64,000 nucleotides of DNA, from positions 1-64,000 of the forward strand of contig DEML01000021.1 of assembly GCA_002359185.1 (NCBI GenBank), given 5' to 3'. Shown here one piece after another: positions 53,132-61,719 of the stretch. Origin of the DNA: Planctomycetaceae bacterium UBA2671. Its GTDB lineage: Bacteria > Planctomycetota > Planctomycetia > Planctomycetales > Planctomycetaceae. The notes beneath the pieces are model-generated. The model saw only the letters and a program-made list of their open reading frames with translations, was not told the origin of the DNA and made no database searches. How positions within the stretch are numbered: position 1 is the stretch's first letter; the number at the start of each line of letters is the position of its first letter. The position numbers were made by a program, and so were the translations under genes.

Positions 53132-54103
53132 ATGCTCACTGCGGATTTGCGAATTTTATCTGGGAAACATGAGGGGAAAGTCATTTCCCTGACAACCAAA
53201 AAGTTTTTGATTGGTCGTGGTGAAGATTGTCACATGCGCCCCAATAACGATTTGGTCAGCAGGCACCATTGTGTGTTCACACTTGATGAATATTCGGTTC
53301 GACTGCGTGACCTGGGGAGTACAAACGGGACACATGTCAACGATGAGCCGTTAAAAGGGCAAACTGTGCTCAATACGGGTGATAAAATTCGTATCGGTAA
53401 GCTCGAATTTTCCATCACGGTCAAAGAAGGAGCACCTGTTGCAGCGGAAGTCGCTGCAGAACCAAGTGAGCCAACAGAGTTGCCAGGAGAAACGATTCCG
53501 GAAAATTATCAAAGTGATGATTCAGAATCTGATGGCTCAGAAACCATTCATGACCTTTCCGAGTCACCGCAAGATACTCAAATGATCAACGAGGGGGACA
53601 CTCAATTCTTTCCCCCTCAGCAGCAGTATCCTGGTCAGCAACCTCTTCAATATGCTCCCGGTTCGATGCCTCCGGGCTACGGGTATCCTCAGATGCCCGG
53701 ATATCCTCCGCAGATGCCGATGGGTCAATTCCCATATCCGCAGATGCCCGGTTATCCCCAGCAATATCAGATGCCAGGATACCCCCAGGGATATCAAATG
53801 CCACCTCAGCAGATGCCCGGTTATCCTCAATACCAGCAACCTCAGTATCAACAGCCTCAGTATCAACAACCTGAATCAGAGCAGGACTATGAGGTTGAAG
53901 AAGAGGAAGCTTCTGCCAAGAAGAAATCAGGGACGGAAATACCTGTCAAACTTCCCGATCCTTCAGAAACTGGGGCAAAAGAAGAAGTTAAGGCCGAAAA
54001 GAAGGATCGAGAATCTGCTGGGAAATCATTTGCAGAGGAAAATCCCTCTTCAAAAGCAGGCGACATAATCCAGCAATACATGCGTCGACGTCCGCCATCT
54101 TAG
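53132..54103 (+). CDS. FHA-domain protein with Pro/Tyr/Gln/Met-rich tail
   Basis: A 323-residue protein. The first 100 residues form a complete forkhead-associated domain that binds phosphothreonine peptides: LIGRGEDCHMR, VSRHHC and RDLGSTNGTHVN. An acidic linker leads to a 90-residue low-complexity segment built on PGYPQ-type repeats (such as PQMPGYP and QYQQPQYQQP) with prion-like composition, then a Lys/Glu-rich end. The tail could drive self-association or bind partners. GGAG lies six bases before ATG 53132, which decides the start. It probably acts in Ser/Thr kinase signalling, though no kinase is adjacent. Confidence 0.85.
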   Translation: MLTADLRILSGKHEGKVISLTTKKFLIGRGEDCHMRPNNDLVSRHHCVFTLDEYSVRLRDLGSTNGTHVNDEPLKGQTVLNTGDKIRIGKLEFSITVKEGAPVAAEVAAEPSEPTELPGETIPENYQSDDSESDGSETIHDLSESPQDTQMINEGDTQFFPPQQQYPGQQPLQYAPGSMPPGYGYPQMPGYPPQMPMGQFPYPQMPGYPQQYQMPGYPQGYQMPPQQMPGYPQYQQPQYQQPQYQQPESEQDYEVEEEEASAKKKSGTEIPVKLPDPSETGAKEEVKAEKKDRESAGKSFAEENPSSKAGDIIQQYMRRRPPS

Positions 54104-54350
54104 GGCACTTAAAATGACATGACGGAGTTCTGCGTTCAATGAATTTCTGATTGTCACGGGAATTTTTCCGGGATTGCTTCATATCGGGAACCACTGTTTG
54201 TTAAACTGATGGACAGGAGTGGGCGGAGTCGGATTTGCTTCGCCTGCTGATTTTCTGAGTTACTGTGTCTTGGAATATAGCTGCACGGTAATACCTGTCC
54301 TGTTGCAGATTCCTGCAGCGAATTCGTTCATTCAAATGAGGAGGCGAGCC

Positions 54351-54566
54351 GTGGCGGATGCAAATGTGAATGCGGAGGTTCAACGTCGGTACAAAGAATT
54401 TATCGATTTGCTCCCGTTGACGATTGCCTTAGCCGGGCTTCCTCATAGTGAAGCCGGTCGATATTACGGCGAGGAACAGATTGAAAGCCGACTTTATACC
54501 GTTCGGCATGCCTACAAAGCCGCTCGAGCCATTGCCCGCGAAACCGTCCAGAAATCCCAGGGTTAA
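54351..54566 (+). CDS. Small basic-helical protein of unknown function
   Basis: A 71-residue protein (MADANVNAEVQRRYKEF..., ending ARETVQKSQG), predicted to be largely helical. No domain is recognised. The GTG start at 54351 is supported by AGGAGG six bases upstream and avoids the implausible N-terminal extension of the open frame from 54219. It lies alone between the FHA protein and the sigma factor. Confidence 0.55.
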   Translation: MADANVNAEVQRRYKEFIDLLPLTIALAGLPHSEAGRYYGEEQIESRLYTVRHAYKAARAIARETVQKSQG

Positions 54567-54911
54567 ATGCTCAAACGACTATGTGTGTCGTTTGCAAACG
54601 GTTGATTTCACGATGATAGGTTGGGATTGCGTAGTCTGTCGATTACCCACAACTCACCTGACTTCTAAAAGGGGAGCGGCTTTCTTCCCTTCTCCTTGGG
54701 GAGAAGGTGGATGAGGGGTGGCACTGGCTTTGCCAGTGCTTTGTAACTTCAGTGTTAGTCTCGACTTGCACTGTAGAAGCCAGTGGCACACAATCCTAAA
54801 ATTAAACTGTGACAGACCACTAAACATGATACGAGGTCGATTTGTATCGACAAGCATCATTTTTCTGTGTAATCGTAAAACCGAATCGGCTGATTCGAGG
54901 TAATAATTGCG
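54567..54911. other. Intergenic region with a short palindrome
   Basis: About 345 bases without a supported gene, including GCACTGGC-TTT-GCCAGTGC (54721-54739), a perfect eight-base hairpin of the type scattered through the genome. The sigma-factor promoter should lie near the end. Confidence 0.45.
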
Positions 54912-55469
54912 ATGGCAGACTTAAACTCACTTACAAGTGAACTTCGTGTCGTACGCGGGTGTCTTACTGGCGACGGTGAGAGTGTACGGACTTTCGTCGG
55001 TCACTTTCGGGAAGCGGTTTACCGAGTCAGTTTTCGAATTTTGCGTCATCATGAAGATGCCGAAGATGTAGTTCAGGAAACATTTGTTCGTGCAATTCGC
55101 AGTCTGCATCAATGGGATCAGACACGTCCTTTACGACCATGGTTGCTGACGATCGCGGCCAATCGTTGCCGAACCGCTCTGGCAAAGCGGAGCCGATCGC
55201 CAATCGTGACCAGTCAGGATTTTGCAGAGAGTGCCTGCGATGTTTCTCCGGCTCTGGAAGAGCGGGCTGAACTCGCTGAAGAACTGGAATTACAACTTCA
55301 GGCACTCAAACCCGATTTGCAGGAATGTTTTCGGCTGTTTTATACCGAACAACTCTCATGTGCGGAGATTGCCACTCGGATGAATCGTCCGGAAGGCACC
55401 ATTAAAACCTGGTTACACCGTGCCCGTGGGCAACTAGCTCAGGCACTGCAAAGACGAGGCCATGGATAA
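54912..55469 (+). CDS. ECF-type RNA polymerase sigma factor
   Basis: A 185-residue sigma-70 family factor of the ECF type. Region 2 is YRVSFRILRHHEDAEDVVQETFVRAIRSLHQWD with TRPLRPWLLTIAANRCR; region 4 is CFRLFYTEQLSCAEIATRMNRPEGTIKTWLHRARGQL. It probably directs transcription of an envelope or stress regulon. The gene that follows after 64 bases encodes a single-pass membrane protein that may be its anti-sigma factor. ATG 54912 is used; no clear autoregulatory promoter was identified. Confidence 0.92.
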   Translation: MADLNSLTSELRVVRGCLTGDGESVRTFVGHFREAVYRVSFRILRHHEDAEDVVQETFVRAIRSLHQWDQTRPLRPWLLTIAANRCRTALAKRSRSPIVTSQDFAESACDVSPALEERAELAEELELQLQALKPDLQECFRLFYTEQLSCAEIATRMNRPEGTIKTWLHRARGQLAQALQRRGHG

Positions 55470-55533
55470 CTCTGGTCTCGGCTCAGAGATGTGTTCGATA
55501 TGTGTTTAAGAATTAATTGAGAGATGATCCCCT

Positions 55534-56202
55534 GTGAACCCACCAGCATTTCAAGCACAACTCGAAACTGCAATTGAAAATCGCGATGATATTGCATTGA
55601 CTGAACTTGAAAGGATTGCTGCAGACAATCCTGAAACACAAATCATGTGGCAGGATCATTTGCTGATTGAAAATGCGATTAAAGACTGGCAACTTATTTC
55701 GAATCGAACTCATCCGCTCAATACAACGCCCCGACAAACTCCGGTGCCTCTGTATCAGCGATTACTGGCGGCCACAACCGCAGCTGTTTTACTAATCTCA
55801 GCAGCAAGCTATTTTCACTCTCCAGTACCACAAGAATCGAATTCCTTAACGGCAACCAGTCAGAATGCAGCCGTTTTTGAAGAAAGCTTTCAACACGAGG
55901 TTGCTGCTAATTACGATCAATTCCTGGTGCGGAATGAATCGGCTTCGGCATTTCCCTCAAATACAGCTGGCTTTCAGGATTTGTACTTGCCTGTTTCAGT
56001 TGTCTCTCAAGTCCACTCTCAGCTGAGCGAAGAATTCTCTCAAGCCTGGAATTTAATTTCCCGACTCCCCAACGATGCCGAACAGGCCTACGAAAAATTC
56101 GAAGACATCGTTCCAAAATCTTCTCCTGCTGAGAAACCTGCTCCCGAAGAAACCGAAGAACAGGATTTTCTTCCTGCCAGCATTCGCAGTTTGCTGTCTT
56201 AA
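55534..56202 (+). CDS. Probable anti-sigma factor, single-pass membrane protein
   Basis: A 222-residue protein with a short soluble N-terminus (LETAIENRDDIALTELERIAADNPETQ), one membrane segment near residues 72-92 (LLAATTAAVLLISAASYF) and a larger outer part ending in an acidic Pro/Glu-rich tail. It lacks the HxxxCxxC zinc motif of many anti-sigma factors. The function is inferred from its position 64 bases behind the ECF sigma gene and its layout. The start is GTG 55534. Confidence 0.6.
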   Translation: MNPPAFQAQLETAIENRDDIALTELERIAADNPETQIMWQDHLLIENAIKDWQLISNRTHPLNTTPRQTPVPLYQRLLAATTAAVLLISAASYFHSPVPQESNSLTATSQNAAVFEESFQHEVAANYDQFLVRNESASAFPSNTAGFQDLYLPVSVVSQVHSQLSEEFSQAWNLISRLPNDAEQAYEKFEDIVPKSSPAEKPAPEETEEQDFLPASIRSLLS

Positions 56203-56507
56203 ATTTCGTTTTTCCAGAGAAGACACACTCGATTGCTGAACATGCCTGTAAGTGGTATGGGTATAATGAGCACTCCCAAAATCGCTCTTGCTGAGAATTC
56301 CCGTATTGAATTAAACTCCGGCTCGCGCACGGGGGGTGCGCAGGCAGTGCGATGAACAATATGCTGGAAGAGCATCGTCATCTTTTTGCACAGAACGGCA
56401 TGTCTTATTCAGTCGACACAGGCTGTTTGTCTCATGCGACTGCAGGCACATTATGAATATGTCCTGGCTGCCAACTCATAAAAGGGCTTGATTCAGGGAA
56501 GATCAAC
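56203..56507. other. Intergenic region before the ATPase gene
   Basis: About 305 bases with no supported gene. No repeat or strong hairpin stands out. It should contain the promoter of the ATPase gene. Confidence 0.4.
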
Positions 56508-59500
56508 ATGCGTTTGGAACGGATTTCCATCACTCGTCCGGGGACTGAATTTCATTTGAATCTGGCTGACTTTCGCCCGGGGTTCAATCTGGTTTATGGC
56601 ACAAACGGAGCCGGGAAAAGCACAACCTGGAACTTTCTCAGAGATTCCCTGTTCGGAGAGATCGATCGCCGTCGCGCGAATGATGTTCTGAATGGGCAGG
56701 TTGAACTGACTGAAAATAATACGCGTGCGGCACTCAATTGGTCTGAGCCACTCGCAGCTGATTATTCTGAATTGACGATCTCACCAGAAACATCGCGAAC
56801 GAAAAATCAGGTTCACGATACGCTCAAGCAGTATCGCGAGCCCTTGTTTCGCAATCTCTATTTTTCATGCATGCGCGATCAGTCCAATCTCCAGAATCTC
56901 ATCGACGCGGCTCGTCGAGATGGAATCAGCCTCGAATCGCAGTCTCTCACGACCAGCGACGGCAAATGGACACTCAAGAACCAATTGTGCCCCCAGGACT
57001 TCTCTCAGGAGCTGTTTCAGGAGGAGCGACGTTTGCAGGAGTTGACAAATGAACTGGAGTCACTTGAACGTAAGTTTCATCAGGAAGCTCAGGACACGCA
57101 ATCCAAAATCAGACAGAACGAGCAGGAACTTCAACACGCTCAAGCGGCGGTTGTTTCCTGCACGGAAGAGCTGACTCGCCTGCAAACGGAGATTAAACTT
57201 CACGAGCAGGCAAGTTTGCGAGCCCAGCAGGAAAACTGTGATCGCACGACCAGCCTGTATCAAAACTGGAGTCAATCGTTTTCAGACTACGGACAGACAC
57301 GGCAGCAACTTGAACGTGCGCAATCTGTTCTCGCTGATTTGCAGGCGGAAGAGACGCGCTTGCGGGATCTGGCTCGGCAATCAAAAGTTCCTTATCTGCA
57401 AGATGCCGAACAGGAATTGATCGATTCCCTGCAGCAGGATGTACGGCATATTCTGAACGATTCCCAACCCTGTCCGGATTGCGGCAAGCACCATCTGGAT
57501 AGCTGCGATGCCCGCTGGCAGTATTTGCGACAGACGATTCGCGAACATTCTGCTCAATTGACCAGCTTTTCCGAAGAGCATTGCTCTGCACATTGTCAGT
57601 GTCATACGACGGAACAACTTAAAGAAAATCAGAATCAACAGACTTCTCTGAAGAGTTGGATTGATCAGCTTCAGTCACGTCACGCGAAATTGAAAACAAT
57701 GTGGCAGGAGTTGCAGAGTCTTTCGGAATGTCAGACAGCCGAGCAGTTTCTGTGTGGCTGCTCGAAACATGAAGCGGCTTTCCAGCGATTGCAGGAGATG
57801 GCTCATACCTATCTCGACTCAGCTGGCTTCAAGCTTTTCACACAACTGCTGGAGCAATCATCTCTGGTTCGTTCTTTGCAATCCTCGCTCGATCAACTGA
57901 TGAGGCAACAGAAAGAATTGTTGCAGAAGAAGATCGCGACTGAGCAGGAATATCAGCGTTTGCTGAATGTTCGTGAATCCTTCAAAGCTTTCAATCTGAG
58001 CACAACATTTGAACTTCGCCTGAGCGAACTGCGATCGCAGATTCGAAATTGTGAAATTCGGATTGAAGATCTGAAAGGACGCTCGCGTTCTCTGCAGACA
58101 ACCGCGGAAGTTGTCACGCGTTTGCGGGAACTGGAACAGCAGGGAATGATTTCCTCTGTGTTGACACGCACCTCAGTTCACTTGTGCGAACACAGCGATG
58201 CCAAATGGCGAGCGGTGAGAATCAATTCCGATAATCGCAAACTGGAAGCACTTTCTGCGGAAGCGATCTGGCATCCGTGGGATCAACTCAGTTGTGGGAC
58301 TCAGCAATTCATCTCGACAATGCTGCGGCTCTCGATTGCCCGCGAGTATCGACGTCGAGGCATTTCATTCGCACTCGTGCTTGATGATGTGCTCGCCGAT
58401 CACGATTACGAACAGCAGCAATCAGCACTGCAGATTCTCAGTCGCTATGCCTTCGAAGGTCAGCAGGTTATTTACCTGACATGTCATCAGCATGTGGCCA
58501 ATACTTCTGCGGCACTTGGTGCCCATGTCCAACAGATCTCAAAATCGGGGCAGCCGAAATTTACGGTCACATCCTCACGATCCACTGTCGCCCAACCAAT
58601 GATTTGTGCAGGCAAAAAAGTTCAGGAATTAACGCCAAAATTCAAGCCGATCCCATCAGTGACTGCAAACACGCAGTCTCTGAAATTTCAATCGGGTGTA
58701 CCTGTTCTGAGTGAATTCGCATCCGAAGATTTCAGTCTGATGCCTGGCGACTCGATCAGTCGTCTTCCTCAAATTGGTCGCAAGCGTGTTGCTCGATTGC
58801 AGTCCCTGAAAATTCACACCATCGATCAATTGCTCAGTGTCCGTTCCGGAGTCGGTCAGTTCTGTAAAAAAGTGGGCATCAGCCCTTCCCGACTCCGCCG
58901 CTGGCAGGCAACCGCTCGTTTGCTCTGTTGTACCCCGGGGTTGAAACCGGCAGAGGCTCGATTGCTCGCCTTGTGTGACATTCGCGATGCCGACACTTTG
59001 GCTACGATTGAAGAAGATGCTCTGGTTCGGCGTTTGGAAAGTTTGCGAACCTCGAATCGAAAGTCTGCAAGAGCTTACAGCAATCATCGCTATGGTCGGA
59101 GTCATGTACAGCTCTGGAAACGTGCAGCGAATCGTCGAAGAAGTTACGAAACAATTCCGCGTACGGTTTTCTCAAATGGGCGAACTTCTGCTGGAATTCG
59201 TTCAGGACGAACCAGGCATATCTCCAGAACAACGAACTATTACCGACAGAATACGACACGATCCGCAATTCAATCACAAACGCCGCGACCCGGATCGCTG
59301 GTGAGTCGCATCGAAGCTGCACCGACCCATGAAGAAAACCGCGGTCTGAAGTTTTATCTTTCCCGACAAAGTGACATTGTCGATGCCCCGTCAATCGGCC
59401 CTAAAACGGCACGGCGACTGAATCGCGCTGGCATTAAAACGGTTAATGATTTTCTGATTGCCGATGTCGAGAAAGTCGCTACGAAACTGAATGTGAAACA

Positions 59501-59783
59501 TATCACTGCACAAATCCTGCAGGAATGGCAGGCCCAGGCTCGACTGGTCTGCTGTACTCCGGAATTGCGGGGACATGATGCTCAGATTCTCGTTGCCTGC
59601 GGCGTCGATGATGTCAGTAAACTCGCGCTTCAGCGACCTGAAGAATTACTGGAAATCGTGATTCCCTTCTCAAATTCAACTCAGGGAAAACGCATTCTTC
59701 GTTCCAGCAAACGACCTGACCTGCAGGAAGTGAAGAACTGGATCCAATGGTCACGTTCGTCTCGACAACTCGACGCGGCGTGA
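56508..59783 (+). CDS. Rad50/YhaN-like AAA ATPase with zinc-hook-like CxxC and two DUF4332 modules
   Basis: A 1091-residue SMC-related ATPase. Walker A is YGTNGAGKST (residues 30-39). A coiled coil follows, interrupted at CPDCGKHHLDSC (Cys322, Cys325), as in the Rad50 zinc hook. A second coiled coil leads to the ABC signature LSCGTQQF (594-601) and Walker B LVLDDVLADHD. The C-terminal 350 residues hold two helix-hairpin-helix modules of the DUF4332 type: LPQIGRKRVARLQSLKIHTIDQLLS and IGPKTARRLNRAGIKTVNDFLI, each with a conserved CCTP motif. DUF4332-type HhH modules usually bind DNA. The Mre11/YhaO-type nuclease partner is not adjacent. A DNA repair or defence role is likely. Confidence 0.85.
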   Translation: MRLERISITRPGTEFHLNLADFRPGFNLVYGTNGAGKSTTWNFLRDSLFGEIDRRRANDVLNGQVELTENNTRAALNWSEPLAADYSELTISPETSRTKNQVHDTLKQYREPLFRNLYFSCMRDQSNLQNLIDAARRDGISLESQSLTTSDGKWTLKNQLCPQDFSQELFQEERRLQELTNELESLERKFHQEAQDTQSKIRQNEQELQHAQAAVVSCTEELTRLQTEIKLHEQASLRAQQENCDRTTSLYQNWSQSFSDYGQTRQQLERAQSVLADLQAEETRLRDLARQSKVPYLQDAEQELIDSLQQDVRHILNDSQPCPDCGKHHLDSCDARWQYLRQTIREHSAQLTSFSEEHCSAHCQCHTTEQLKENQNQQTSLKSWIDQLQSRHAKLKTMWQELQSLSECQTAEQFLCGCSKHEAAFQRLQEMAHTYLDSAGFKLFTQLLEQSSLVRSLQSSLDQLMRQQKELLQKKIATEQEYQRLLNVRESFKAFNLSTTFELRLSELRSQIRNCEIRIEDLKGRSRSLQTTAEVVTRLRELEQQGMISSVLTRTSVHLCEHSDAKWRAVRINSDNRKLEALSAEAIWHPWDQLSCGTQQFISTMLRLSIAREYRRRGISFALVLDDVLADHDYEQQQSALQILSRYAFEGQQVIYLTCHQHVANTSAALGAHVQQISKSGQPKFTVTSSRSTVAQPMICAGKKVQELTPKFKPIPSVTANTQSLKFQSGVPVLSEFASEDFSLMPGDSISRLPQIGRKRVARLQSLKIHTIDQLLSVRSGVGQFCKKVGISPSRLRRWQATARLLCCTPGLKPAEARLLALCDIRDADTLATIEEDALVRRLESLRTSNRKSARAYSNHRYGRSHVQLWKRAANRRRSYETIPRTVFSNGRTSAGIRSGRTRHISRTTNYYRQNTTRSAIQSQTPRPGSLVSRIEAAPTHEENRGLKFYLSRQSDIVDAPSIGPKTARRLNRAGIKTVNDFLIADVEKVATKLNVKHITAQILQEWQAQARLVCCTPELRGHDAQILVACGVDDVSKLALQRPEELLEIVIPFSNSTQGKRILRSSKRPDLQEVKNWIQWSRSSRQLDAA

Positions 59784-59810
59784 GAATTTAACATTAATAG
59801 ACATATTGGA

Positions 59811-59914
59811 TGGGTGGCTGGGGTCGAAGCGCAGCGAAGCCCCCAGAAAACTCGTCGAATTTCCCAAAACTCTAACGGCTGCGCCGCTACGAAAGAATCT
59901 TTCTGGGCCACCCA
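59811..59914. repeat. Interspersed repeat family B, diverged long copy
   Basis: TGGGTGGC (59811-59818) and GCCACCCA (59907-59914) form the outer arms of a 104-base unit. The left half (GGGTGGCTGGGG..GAAGCCCCCAG) resembles the left half of the full family B palindrome at 63502; the inner sequence differs. Confidence 0.65.
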
Positions 59915-59941
59915 TGAGGGGGCAACACCGATAGAACACAC

Positions 59942-59965
59942 ACTCGCTTGCGCTTCGTGCTTGTA
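59942..59965. repeat. Interspersed repeat family C, copy 2
   Basis: Identical over 24 bases to 189-212. It lies 50 kb away in another intergenic region, on the right side of a family B unit. Confidence 0.7.
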
Positions 59966-60147
59966 TTTTTTTTGTGACCTTATGAGAAAAACTCCTCTGC
60001 AGAATGCAATGCATTCCACAGGGGAGTTTAATCTCGATAAGATTCCTGAATTGGGTCTTAAGCACGCTGAGAGGATCTGCGGTAAACTCAGTTTGCTCTT
60101 AAACATTCAAGTTTCTGATCGATGACCTCCAATTGTCTGCCTATTCC

Positions 60148-60660
60148 TTATGGGCTTGATGTTGGTTCTGCAGGTGGAGTCGCCTCTGTTGCAGGAGCCG
60201 TCATCAGATGAATTTCCTTTACGACAATAATCACACCATCCTGTTCGGTGGCATCGTTTTCAGTGACTAATTTGACTTTGTCACCTGGCTTCACGTCGAC
60301 AATCTGGCTTGGTTCTTCAGCATTCGCTTTGTGAACCAAAACATCGGCATCGACAGCAAATTTATCTTCTTGATCTTCACCATAATTCAGTGTGATGGTC
60401 GTAGGTGAAACCTCAATCACAGTCCCTTCGAAGGTTTCCTGTTGTGCGGTTGCATCAGGAAGATCATCCATTTCTTTCTTGTTATCAATCGTTTCCAACC
60501 GATCAGCAGTTTTGTCTTGTATGACGCTACCAGCTTCCGGTACGGCAACACTCCCAGCTTCTCCCTCTGGAGCGGGAGTTTCGTTAACGACAGGTTGACA
60601 GCCTGCCAGCATTGCCGCAATTCCCATTGAGAGTATGATTTCAGGTGTTCTCTTAAGCAT
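60148..60660 (-). CDS. Lipoprotein of unknown function
   Basis: A 170-residue exported lipoprotein; the signal peptide ends in MLAGC. The mature part starts with a Pro/Glu/Ala-rich linker, followed by a small beta-rich domain (FEGTVIEVSPTTITLNYGEDQEDKFAVDADVLVHK, DVKPGDKVKLVTE) of the type seen in OB-like or KOW-like folds, and a Pro/Thr-rich tail. No function is recognised. ATG 60660 is used. Confidence 0.65.
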   Translation of the reverse strand: MLKRTPEIILSMGIAAMLAGCQPVVNETPAPEGEAGSVAVPEAGSVIQDKTADRLETIDNKKEMDDLPDATAQQETFEGTVIEVSPTTITLNYGEDQEDKFAVDADVLVHKANAEEPSQIVDVKPGDKVKLVTENDATEQDGVIIVVKEIHLMTAPATEATPPAEPTSSP

Positions 60661-60854
60661 GATTTCTCTCCTCGCCTACCTCAGTCAAACATTTTTTCCA
60701 CGAAAATGCAATTGATTGAGATTTGTGTTAGTTGTAATCCAGATAAATAAGCAACTCAGGGGCCAAAACATGGTAAATTGGGTTCTCAAAGACATATTTT
60801 ATTGCTGTGAGTAGCCTCGGAAACTGCTGCATCAGTGAGTTTGATTAGGAAGCG

Positions 60855-61628
60855 ATGTTCATGGCTGAGTCCTTACTGCTTGCCGTCACAAGGATTACGA
60901 CGATGAAGGGGGATAAGGTTCTCTCTGAAGCGACGGGATTTTATTTCACGCGTGATGGCATTGTATTTCTGATTACTAACAAGCATGTTGTGAGAGATGA
61001 GCCGACCAGCCATCATCCCGATCGCTTGCTGATCGATCTGCATCCCGATAAAGACAATCTGGCTAAGCTTTCTCAATTTACAGTGCCCTTGTATCGAGAA
61101 GGACAGAAGTTGTGGAAGGAAGCAGCGGACAGAACTTCGGAAGTCGATATTGTGGCTATTCAGATCGATGTGTCCAAGTTTCCTGAAAATAGTGCGTATG
61201 CCTGTTTCGAAATGGAGCATATCTCCGAAAATCTGAATCATGTCGAAATTGGAGCCTCTCTGCTGATCCCAGGTTTTCCTCTGGGGTTTCATGATGAACT
61301 GCACCATTTGCCAGTCGCACGGCACGCGATCGTCGCTTCTTCGTTTGGGTTGCGATTTAAGGGGATGGGTTATTTTCTATCGGATGGACGCACGCACCGT
61401 GGTTGCAGCGGAGCTCCTGTCGTAACCCACATGCCCGGTGAGCCTAAGCACAAGCTCCCCTGGAGATTGTTGGGGGTTCACTCCTCGCGATTTGATGTCC
61501 GACGTGATATTCGAGCCGATGAAGCCCTCGGCCTGAATTCGGCCTGGTATTCCGACATCATTTTAAAAATGACGGAACCCGATAAAACTGACTCTGCAGG
61601 CAAGAATTCGGATTCTGGGGGCGGATGA
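60855..61628 (+). CDS. Trypsin-like serine protease domain protein
   Basis: A 257-residue protein with the chymotrypsin-fold catalytic residues in order: His44 in TNKHVV, Asp in SEVDIVAIQID and Ser in HRGCSGAPV, where GCSGAP stands in place of the usual GDSGGP. No signal peptide is visible, so it may act in the cytoplasm, or start further upstream. The Cys in the serine motif and lack of export are unusual. ATG 60855 is used; ATG 60861 is possible. Confidence 0.75.
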   Translation: MFMAESLLLAVTRITTMKGDKVLSEATGFYFTRDGIVFLITNKHVVRDEPTSHHPDRLLIDLHPDKDNLAKLSQFTVPLYREGQKLWKEAADRTSEVDIVAIQIDVSKFPENSAYACFEMEHISENLNHVEIGASLLIPGFPLGFHDELHHLPVARHAIVASSFGLRFKGMGYFLSDGRTHRGCSGAPVVTHMPGEPKHKLPWRLLGVHSSRFDVRRDIRADEALGLNSAWYSDIILKMTEPDKTDSAGKNSDSGGG

Positions 61629-61719
61629 TCGTCAAACTCTCGAATAGGGAGTGATTTTCGATTTGTCAGCGAAGTCAGAAGGTGTCTGTTTTACATTTAA
61701 AATGTTTAATTATGAGAGT

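Larger units (their letters stand above)
59784..60147. other. Intergenic region rich in repeats
   Basis: About 360 bases without a supported gene, occupied by repeat families B (59811-59846, with its inverted end near 59914) and C (59942-59965). Short frames on both strands are explained by the repeats. Confidence 0.55.

Noticed and set aside
53564..53869. Leu/Arg-rich open frame on the minus strand
   Set aside because: Antisense to the PGYPQ repeat of the FHA protein; the apparent repeat is a shadow of that repeat.
59681..60106. Open frames with HEAQAS on the minus strand
   Set aside because: Created by interspersed repeats B and C; no ribosome site or family support.
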